Assembly (NCBI GenBank): GCA_019264505.1
Contig: JAHUZY010000137.1
Coordinates: forward strand, 1-6,596
From: Phenylobacterium sp.
Lineage (GTDB): Bacteria > Pseudomonadota > Alphaproteobacteria > Caulobacterales > Caulobacteraceae
DNA: 6,596 bases
Direction: 5' to 3'
Made by a program: the position numbers and the translations under genes. This document shows positions 1-6,596 of this stretch, in pieces. How positions within the stretch are numbered: the first letter of the stretch is position 1; each line of letters opens with the position of its first letter. The notes below the pieces were generated by a model that saw only the letters and a list, made by a program, of their open reading frames with translations, did not search any database and was not told the DNA's origin.

Positions 1-457
1 GACCAGAGCCGGTGATGGCCGAGAGGTCCAGCCCCTTCTGCTCGGCGATCCGGCGGGCCAGGGGCGAGGCGAAGATGCGTTCGCCGGTCCCGGTCTTGGC
101 TGACGCGACCTTGGGCGGCGCCGGCTCGGCCTTGGCGGCCGTCTCAGATTTGGCTTCCGCCTTGGCGGGCGCAGGCGCGGCCTTTTCCTCAGGCTTGGGC
201 TCGGGCGCCTTGGTTTCCGTCCCGCCGGACAGGCGGGCGATGGGCGCATTGACCTTCACGCCCTCGGTGCCGGCCTCGACCAGGATCTCCTCGACGACGC
301 CCTCATCGACCGCCTCGACCTCCATGGTCGCCTTGTCGGTCTCGATCTCGGCGATCACGTCGCCAGCTGCGACGGTGTCCCCCTTCTTGACCAGCCATTT
401 GGCGAGGGTGCCCTCCTCCATGGTGGGCGACAGCGCCGGCATCAGGATGTCGGTCAT
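1..457 (-). CDS. pdhC: Pyruvate dehydrogenase E2, dihydrolipoamide acetyltransferase (N-terminal part, runs off left edge)
   Basis: E2 core of the pyruvate dehydrogenase complex: it takes the acetyl group made by E1 on a swinging lipoyl arm and passes it to CoA. Only the first 152 codons are present; the catalytic domain lies outside the window. Residues 1-79 form a biotinyl/lipoyl domain with the lipoylation motif [11 protein letters not shown], the modified lysine being K42. Residues 80-124 are a flexible Ala/Pro/Lys/Glu linker. From about residue 127 the peripheral subunit-binding domain begins ([19 protein letters not shown]), which docks E1 or E3. The ATG overlaps the upstream GFA-gene stop as ATGA, and AAGGA at 464-468, six bases upstream, is a good ribosome binding site. 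The lipoyl domain closely matches that of PdhB. The subunit-binding domain rules out a second E1-beta. The pyruvate rather than 2-oxoglutarate assignment rests on the adjacent pdhA and pdhB. Confidence 0.95.
   Translation of the reverse strand, partial: MTDILMPALSPTMEEGTLAKWLVKKGDTVAAGDVIAEIETDKATMEVEAVDEGVVEEILVEAGTEGVKVNAPIARLSGGTETKAPEPKPEEKAAPAPAKAEAKSETAAKAEPAPPKVASAKTGTGERIFASPLARRIAEQKGLDLSAITGSG
221..457 (-). repeat. Lipoyl-domain coding repeat, copy in pdhC (partner at 2025-2261)
   Basis: Direct-repeat partner of the pdhB lipoyl domain. The six protein differences from PdhB are L22/H, K25/V, A31/S, V55/I, I58/L and T64/A (PdhC/PdhB). All are outside the [11 protein letters not shown] lipoylation hairpin. 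Confidence 0.9.
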
Positions 458-864
458 GCGGATTCCTTGGAGAGGTGCGCGAGGCCCGCGGCGTGGGCCT
501 CCCAGTTCTGGCCGTCAAAGGGCTCGATATCGAAGTCCAGGTCTTCGGCCGGGTCCAGGCAGCGGACATTGACCGACCAGCCGTCGGGGTTTGACCGGGG
601 GCGGTAGAAGCTCTTCACCCCACACACCTTGCAGAAGGTGTGCTGGGCGACGCCGGTGTTGAACACATAGGTGGTGATCTGATCCTGGCCCCGGGTCAGG
701 CGGAACCGACTGGCCGGGACGATGGCGTGGATGAACCCCGTCATGGCGCAGATCGAGCAGTTGCAGGCCTGGGCCGTCACCCGCGCCGGGAGGGCGGCCT
801 CGAACCGCACCGCCCGGCAATGGCAACCGCCGCTGCGCCAGGTCAGGTCAGCCGCAGCCGTCAT
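454..864 (-). CDS. GFA-domain (CENP-V/GFA) zinc-binding protein, within the pdh operon
   Basis: A 136-residue protein of the glutathione-dependent formaldehyde-activating (GFA) family, a single-domain Zn-binding fold. All seven cysteines expected for the two zinc sites are visible: C14 and C16 ([11 protein letters not shown]), C34, C36 and C39 ([11 protein letters not shown]), and C78 and C81 ([12 protein letters not shown]). The conserved [12 protein letters not shown] stretch follows at residues 93-104. Length is usual for the family, with no signal peptide or membrane segment, so it should be cytoplasmic. The founding member was reported to speed formation of S-hydroxymethylglutathione, but that activity has been questioned and most relatives have no assigned substrate, so I give no gene symbol. 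The start overlaps the pdhB stop as ATGA and the stop overlaps the pdhC start as ATGA. No strong Shine-Dalgarno precedes the start, which points to coupled translation. The function in this operon is unknown. Confidence 0.9.
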   Translation of the reverse strand: MTAAADLTWRSGGCHCRAVRFEAALPARVTAQACNCSICAMTGFIHAIVPASRFRLTRGQDQITTYVFNTGVAQHTFCKVCGVKSFYRPRSNPDGWSVNVRCLDPAEDLDFDIEPFDGQNWEAHAAGLAHLSKESA

Positions 865-2261
865 GAGCGATAGCAGACCGCCTTGGCGGCTTTCACGATC
901 TTCTCCACCGACGGCAATGAGGCGGCTTCCAGATTGGCCGCATAGGGCAGAGGCACGTCTTCCTGACAGACCCGGGCGGGCGGCGCGTCCAGATAGTCGA
1001 AGGCGTGCTCGATCACCCGGGCGATCACCTCGGCGCCGACGCCCATGGGACCCCAGCCCTCCTCCACCGTCACCAGCCTGTGGGTCTTCTTCACACTGTC
1101 GACGATGGTGGCGTGGTCCAGGGGACGGATGGTGCGCAGATCGACGACCTCGGCCTCGATCCCCTCGCCGGCCAGTTCCTCGGCAGCCTTGAGCGCCAGG
1201 CCCACCATGCGCGAATAGGCGGTGATGGTGACATCGGCGCCGGTGCGGCGCACCTTGGCCAGGCCGATAGGCAGGACGTAGTCGTCCCCCTCCGGGACGT
1301 CGAATTCCTGCCCATAGAGCATCTCGTGCTCCAGGAAGACGATCGGGTTGGGATCGCGGATCGCGGCCTTCAGCAGACCCTTGGCGTCGGCGGCGTCATA
1401 GGGGGCGATGACCTTCAGACCAGGCACGTGAGCATACCAGGCCGCGAAGTCCTGGCTGTGCTGGGCCGCCACCCGGGAGGCTGCGCCATTGGGGCCGCGG
1501 AACACCATGGGCGTGGTGATCTGCCCGCCGGACATATAGTGGGTCTTGGCCGCCGAATTGATGATGTGGTCGATGGCCTGCATGGCGAAGTTCCAGGTCA
1601 TGAACTCCACGATGGGCTTCAGTCCGGCCATGGCCGCGCCGACTCCCAGGCCCGCAAAGCCGTGCTCGGTGATCGGGGTGTCGATCACCCGGCGCTCGCC
1701 GAACTCCTCCAGCAGACCGCGGCTCACCTTGTAGGCGCCCTGGTACTGGGCGACTTCCTCGCCCATCAGGAAGACGGTTTCGTCCCGGCGCATCTCCTCG
1801 GCCATGGCGTCGCGCAGGGCGTCGCGCACGGTCGTCTTGACCAGCTTGGCGCCCTCCGGGATTTCCGGATCAGCCAGGGCCTCTTTCGGCCGAACCGCAG
1901 CGGGTCCGTCGCCCTCGGGCTCAGCCTTGGCCTCGGCCGGGCTGGTCTTTTCCGGATCCCCGGAGGCTTGGGGCTCTGCGGCCTTGGGCTCATCGGCGAC
2001 GGGCGCAGACTTCGCCGGCGCAGCGCCGCCCGACAGGCGGGCGATGGGAGCGTTGACCTTCACGCCTTCGGCGCCAGCCTCGACCAGCAGTTCCTCTATG
2101 ACGCCCTCGTCGACCGCCTCGACCTCCATGGTCGCCTTGTCGGTCTCAATCTCGGCAATCACGTCACCAGAAGCGACGGTGTCGCCAACCTTCACGTGCC
2201 ACTTGGCCAGCGTCCCCTCTTCCATGGTTGGAGACAGGGCCGGCATCAGAATGTCGGTCAC
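861..2261 (-). CDS. pdhB: Pyruvate dehydrogenase E1 component subunit beta with N-terminal lipoyl domain
   Basis: Beta subunit of the thiamine-diphosphate-dependent E1 heterotetramer, which decarboxylates pyruvate and acetylates lipoyl groups. The 466 residues comprise a lipoyl domain at 1-79 (lipoyl lysine K42 in [11 protein letters not shown]), an Ala/Pro/Glu/Lys-rich linker at about 80-133, and the transketolase-like E1-beta module from about 140 to the end. Recognisable E1-beta signatures are MGEEV (166-170), [11 protein letters not shown] (194-204), RGPNG (255-259), AAQHSQ (265-270) and DLRTIRPLD (374-382). The extra lipoyl domain makes it longer than the usual 325-residue form and is known from other alphaproteobacterial pyruvate dehydrogenases. 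The start is GTG, overlapping the pdhA stop as GTGA, and is supported by a GGAGG seven bases upstream and by the lipoyl domain beginning [16 protein letters not shown], as in PdhC. The stop overlaps the next gene by four bases. Confidence 0.97.
   Translation of the reverse strand: MTDILMPALSPTMEEGTLAKWHVKVGDTVASGDVIAEIETDKATMEVEAVDEGVIEELLVEAGAEGVKVNAPIARLSGGAAPAKSAPVADEPKAAEPQASGDPEKTSPAEAKAEPEGDGPAAVRPKEALADPEIPEGAKLVKTTVRDALRDAMAEEMRRDETVFLMGEEVAQYQGAYKVSRGLLEEFGERRVIDTPITEHGFAGLGVGAAMAGLKPIVEFMTWNFAMQAIDHIINSAAKTHYMSGGQITTPMVFRGPNGAASRVAAQHSQDFAAWYAHVPGLKVIAPYDAADAKGLLKAAIRDPNPIVFLEHEMLYGQEFDVPEGDDYVLPIGLAKVRRTGADVTITAYSRMVGLALKAAEELAGEGIEAEVVDLRTIRPLDHATIVDSVKKTHRLVTVEEGWGPMGVGAEVIARVIEHAFDYLDAPPARVCQEDVPLPYAANLEAASLPSVEKIVKAAKAVCYRS
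2025..2261 (-). repeat. Lipoyl-domain coding repeat, copy in pdhB (partner at 221-457)
   Basis: The first 79 codons of pdhB align without gaps to the first 79 codons of pdhC (221-457). By hand count 202 of 237 bases match (about 85%), and 73 of 79 residues are identical. The longest exact block is 38 bp, at 2110-2147 here and 306-343 in pdhC, around the lipoylated lysine codon. Most differences are at third codon positions, so the two copies are held alike mainly at the protein level. The pair is a direct repeat about 1.8 kb apart and could support recombination or gene conversion. Confidence 0.9.
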
Positions 2262-3286
2262 TGGGCGGCCTCCACATAGACCTCGGTATAGAGCTCGGAA
2301 AGTTCCGGCTCGGGGGACGTGCGGGCGAACTCGGCGGCGTCGGCGACGATGCGCTTCACCTCCGCGTCGATGGCCTTCAGCGTCGCCTCATCGGCCACGC
2401 CATCCTTTTCGAGCTTCTCCCGAAGGTGCTCGATGGGGTCGCGGGTCTTGCGGACCTCATCGACCTCCTCGCGGGTGCGGTACTTGGCCGGATCACTCAT
2501 GGAATGGCCACGATAGCGATAGGTCTTCATCTCCAGGATGAAGGGCCCCTCGCCGCTGCGGGCGTGGGCTGCGGCCCGCCTGGCGGCGTCGCGGACGGCC
2601 AGAACATCCATGCCGTCAACCTCTTCGCCCGGAATCCGGAAGGAGGCGCCGCGCTTGTACATGTGGGTTTCGGACGAGGACCGCTCCAGGGACGTGCCCA
2701 TGGCGTACTGGTTGTTCTCGATCACATAGACGACGGGAAGCTTCCACAGGGCGGCCATGTTGAAGCTCTCATAGACCTGGCCCTGGTTGGCGGCCCCGTC
2801 GCCGAAATAGGTGAAGGCGACCTTGCCGTTGTCCCGGTAGCGGTTGGCGAGCGCCAGGCCCGTCCCCAGGGGCGCCGGGGCGCCGACAATCCCGTGACCG
2901 CCGTAGAACTCCGCCTCGCGGGAGAACATGTGCATCGACCCGCCCTTGCCCTTGGACGAGCCGCCTGACCGGCCTGTGAGCTCGGCCATCACCTCATTGG
3001 GGTCCATGCCGCAGGCCAGCATGTGGCCGTGGTCGCGATAGGCGGTGATGACCTGGTCGCCCTTCTCCTGGATCGACTGGACCCCGACGGCGATGGCTTC
3101 CTGGCCGATATAGAGGTGGCAGAAGCCGCCGATCAGACCCATGCCATAGAGCTGACCGGCCCGTTCCTCGAACCGGCGAATGAGCAGCATGTCGCGATAG
3201 AAGCCCAGCAGCTGGTCCTTGCCGAGGCTCTCGACCGTCTCGGCCGACGATGCGCCGGTCTTGGCGGCCTGTTTGGCGCGCGCCAT
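2258..3286 (-). CDS. pdhA: Pyruvate dehydrogenase E1 component subunit alpha
   Basis: Alpha subunit of the E1 heterotetramer; it binds thiamine diphosphate together with PdhB and decarboxylates pyruvate. It has 342 residues from the chosen ATG, typical for the bacterial alpha/beta type. The thiamine-diphosphate motif runs from GDGAANQG (162-169) to ENNQYAMGT (190-198). YRDHGHML at 83-90 and the loop [15 protein letters not shown] at 256-270 are also characteristic. An in-frame start 27 codons upstream (3367) exists but lies inside the preceding gene and would add non-homologous residues. The ATG at 3286-3284 is preferred because GGGAG lies six bases ahead of it (3293-3297) and the protein then begins with a normal Ala/Lys-rich tail. 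The stop overlaps the pdhB GTG by four bases. The 58-bp gap upstream has no clear terminator, so read-through from the FtsB-like gene is possible. Confidence 0.96.
   Translation of the reverse strand: MARAKQAAKTGASSAETVESLGKDQLLGFYRDMLLIRRFEERAGQLYGMGLIGGFCHLYIGQEAIAVGVQSIQEKGDQVITAYRDHGHMLACGMDPNEVMAELTGRSGGSSKGKGGSMHMFSREAEFYGGHGIVGAPAPLGTGLALANRYRDNGKVAFTYFGDGAANQGQVYESFNMAALWKLPVVYVIENNQYAMGTSLERSSSETHMYKRGASFRIPGEEVDGMDVLAVRDAARRAAAHARSGEGPFILEMKTYRYRGHSMSDPAKYRTREEVDEVRKTRDPIEHLREKLEKDGVADEATLKAIDAEVKRIVADAAEFARTSPEPELSELYTEVYVEAAQ
2269..2273 (-). promoter_or_regulatory. Ribosome binding site deciding the GTG start of pdhB
   Basis: The minus strand reads GGAGG here, seven bases before the GTG at 2261-2259 and inside the last codons of pdhA. 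This near-perfect Shine-Dalgarno supports GTG as the real start, even though the gene begins inside the pdhA stop codon. Confidence 0.75.
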
Positions 3287-3344
3287 GTCTGTCTCCCGGG
3301 TCGTGTTTGCGTTCAGGCACCCTAACCCAGAGCCGGCCGTCCCG
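3287..3344 (-). other. Short gap between the FtsB-like gene and pdhA
   Basis: This 58-bp stretch holds the pdhA ribosome binding site (GGGAG, 3293-3297). A CTGACGG overlapping the preceding stop codon (3342-3348) resembles the Caulobacter housekeeping -35 consensus TTGACGS, but I see no good -10 partner downstream, so a separate pdhA promoter is not established. No hairpin followed by a T-run is present. Confidence 0.4.
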
Positions 3345-3659
3345 TCAGCCGCCCGCCGAGTCGTCATGCTGGATACGGATCACATAGTCCCTGGGGTCGC
3401 TGTAGCCTAGGAGGGACCGGGCCCGTTCTTCCAGCAGATCGGCCGAAAGAGAGGTGTCGCGCAGAAGCTTGGCCCGGGTCTCCAGGTCCCGCCGCTGGGC
3501 GGTCAGCTGCGTAAGCTCCGCCGATTTCACCGCCAGGGTCTGGTCACGCTGGGCCGAGGTCAGCAGGCCCTGCTGGCCGGTGAAGGCGTGATAGGCGAAA
3601 TAGACGATCAGGAGCGCCAGGAAGGCGGTCGAGATGTAGGGGCGGACTGCGTTGAGCAC
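3345..3659 (-). CDS. FtsB/DivIC-family septum formation initiator protein
   Basis: Small bitopic division protein of the FtsB/DivIC family, which in known systems bridges FtsL and FtsQ in the divisome and helps activate septal peptidoglycan synthesis. The 104 residues show a short cytoplasmic N-terminus, one membrane helix at about 10-27 (STAFLALLIVYFAYHAF), a periplasmic coiled-coil region at about 34-68 (Gln/Leu/Arg-rich), and the family's C-terminal motif LLEERARSLLGYSDPRDYVI at 75-94. The start is GTG: the ORF is closed by a TAA four codons upstream, and no ATG gives the membrane helix. No strong Shine-Dalgarno is visible. It is followed by pdhA after 58 bp on the same strand, an arrangement seen in other alphaproteobacteria. 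I am sure of the family but not of one-to-one FtsB orthology, so the symbol is left blank. Confidence 0.88.
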   Translation of the reverse strand: MLNAVRPYISTAFLALLIVYFAYHAFTGQQGLLTSAQRDQTLAVKSAELTQLTAQRRDLETRAKLLRDTSLSADLLEERARSLLGYSDPRDYVIRIQHDDSAGG

Positions 3660-3871
3660 GGCGATTCTACGTTAAGGATGAGCCAGACTCGGCAGGTCTG
3701 CTTAATTTTGCGTTGCAGCTCAGCCGTTTGCCGTGAAAACTCACCGCCATGGATCGCAAGCACCCGCCCAATTGATCTAAGGCCCTCGCCGCCCGGCTGA
3801 AGCGCGCCGCCCATTGGGCGCTGCCGCCGCTCGCCCGTGCGCCCTACGCCCTGACCGCGGCCCTGCTGCTG
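3660..3871. other. Divergent intergenic region containing an out-of-ORF MFS 5' extension
   Basis: This region separates the minus-strand FtsB-like gene from the plus-strand transporter. Its left part (3660-3748) is the least GC-rich stretch around, with an AT-rich core at about 3701-3709, and should hold the promoter for the septum/pdh genes. Two small dyads are visible: CAGAC-N7-GTCTG at 3684-3700 and GTGA-N4-TCAC at 3733-3744. Either could be an operator, but both are short enough to be chance. I found no convincing -35/-10 pair. Its right part (3776-3871) reads as coding sequence in the transporter frame, with an ATG at 3749 separated from it by a TGA at 3773-3775. Confidence 0.5.
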
Positions 3872-6338
<2,467 letters not shown>

Positions 6339-6348
6339 TCGGCCACGC

Positions 6349-6379
6349 AAAAGGCCCCGCCCGGTCCGGGCGAGGCCTT
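6349..6379 (-). terminator. Intrinsic terminator downstream of rpmF
   Basis: Reading the minus strand, AAGGCC-T-CGCCCG pairs with CGGGCG-G-GGCCTT around a GAC triloop, giving a 13-bp stem with one T-G wobble. The stem ends in TTTT. The T-run is short, as often in high-GC genomes, but the stem is very stable. It lies 37 bp after the rpmF stop and before the candidate eno promoter, so it should separate the two units. Because the stem begins with AA and ends with TT, it could also act weakly on the other strand. Confidence 0.8.
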
Positions 6380-6382
6380 GAT

Positions 6383-6399
6383 GTCTTGCGACGAAAGAC
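6383..6399 (-). repeat. Small inverted repeat between the rpmF stop and its terminator
   Basis: GTCTT at 6383-6387 is complementary to AAGAC at 6395-6399 across a seven-base loop. It is a weak 5-bp stem, notable only because it sits between two better hairpins. Confidence 0.35.
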
Positions 6400-6400
6400 G

Positions 6401-6415
6401 GGCTCTGAAAGAGCC
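6401..6415 (-). repeat. Hairpin abutting the rpmF stop codon
   Basis: A perfect 6-bp stem, GGCTCT paired with AGAGCC around a TTC triloop, begins at the first base after the rpmF TAA. With no T-run behind it, it is more likely a 3' mRNA end structure or transcription pause than a terminator by itself. Confidence 0.55.
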
Positions 6416-6596
6416 TTAGTCTTCCTTCGGCGTCAGGACCTGACGGCCCTTATACATGCCGGTCTTCAGGTCGATGTGGTGGGGGCGCTTCAGTTCGCCG
6501 GTTTCCTTGTCTTCGACAAAGGAGTTCTTGCCCAGCGCATCGTGGGAGCGCCGCATGTTGCGCCGCGAGGGCGATACTTTTCGCTTAGGAACGGCC
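6416..6596 (-). CDS. rpmF: 50S ribosomal protein L32 (start codon cut by the right edge)
   Basis: Small large-subunit ribosomal protein, about 60 residues. The window holds all codons from the second residue ([20 protein letters not shown]) to the TAA, plus the last base of the initiation codon; only two bases of the start are missing. The N-terminal AVPKRKVS and the C-terminal [12 protein letters not shown] stretch are typical of L32. It has no cysteines, so it is the zinc-free form of the protein. It is not in the ordinary ORF range because of its size and truncation. Tandem hairpins and a terminator follow it, which suggests that it does not share a transcript with eno. Confidence 0.95.
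   Translation of the reverse strand, partial: AVPKRKVSPSRRNMRRSHDALGKNSFVEDKETGELKRPHHIDLKTGMYKGRQVLTPKED

Noticed and set aside
1005..2279. 424-codon plus-strand open frame opposite pdhB
   Set aside because: It is the antisense shadow of a GC-rich gene with unmistakable E1-beta motifs. The translation is Gly/Leu/His/Asp-rich with no recognisable domain.
1804..2541. 245-codon plus-strand frame opposite the pdhB/pdhA junction
   Set aside because: Low-complexity Ser/Arg/Ala translation crossing two confirmed genes; a shadow frame.
3287..3367. Longer pdhA start adding 27 residues
   Set aside because: It would overlap the FtsB-like gene and add non-family residues. The internal ATG at 3286 has a good ribosome binding site.
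3684..3700. CAGAC-N7-GTCTG dyad and nearby TTAA motifs as a CtrA-type or other operator
   Set aside because: The TTAA motifs do not have the TTAA-N7-TTAA spacing of a CtrA box, and a 5-bp dyad is too short to name a regulator.

Overview
The window looks like a chromosomal housekeeping segment of a high-GC alphaproteobacterium. Caulobacterales (Caulobacter/Phenylobacterium-like) is my best guess. The reasons are strongly GC-biased third codon positions, an E1-beta subunit of pyruvate dehydrogenase that carries its own lipoyl domain (an alphaproteobacterial trait), and the neighbourhood of eno, an FtsB/DivIC-like gene and pdhA. The taxonomic call is inference, since no rRNA or other marker is present.

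Layout: all recognisable genes except one lie on the minus strand and are read from right to left. At the right edge is rpmF (ribosomal protein L32), cut two bases into its start codon. Three tandem inverted repeats follow it, the last of which looks like an intrinsic terminator. Then come a candidate promoter and eno (enolase). Next is the only plus-strand gene, an MFS-type transporter, whose stop codon interlocks tail-to-tail with that of eno on a shared CTAG. After a roughly 200-bp divergent region come a small FtsB/DivIC-like septum protein, pdhA, pdhB, a small GFA-domain (CENP-V/GFA) cysteine-rich protein, and the first 152 codons of pdhC (E2), which runs off the left edge.

The left block is a compact operon. 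pdhA-pdhB, pdhB-GFA and GFA-pdhC each overlap by four bases (GTGA, ATGA, ATGA), so translation is probably coupled. Enolase makes phosphoenolpyruvate, and the pdh genes convert the resulting pyruvate to acetyl-CoA, so the block covers lower glycolysis and entry to the TCA cycle. A cell-division gene sits within it.

Points most worth a second look: (1) the GFA-domain gene coupled between E1-beta and E2; (2) an in-frame TGA that separates a plausible ATG from the body of the MFS transporter, so that the only standard start left would remove half of the first membrane helix; (3) the inverted placement of that transporter between eno and the ftsB-like gene; (4) two lipoyl domains, in PdhB and PdhC, that are about 92% identical in protein and about 85% identical in DNA. 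I see no mobile element, CRISPR array, tRNA or rRNA, and no convincing wholly new system.
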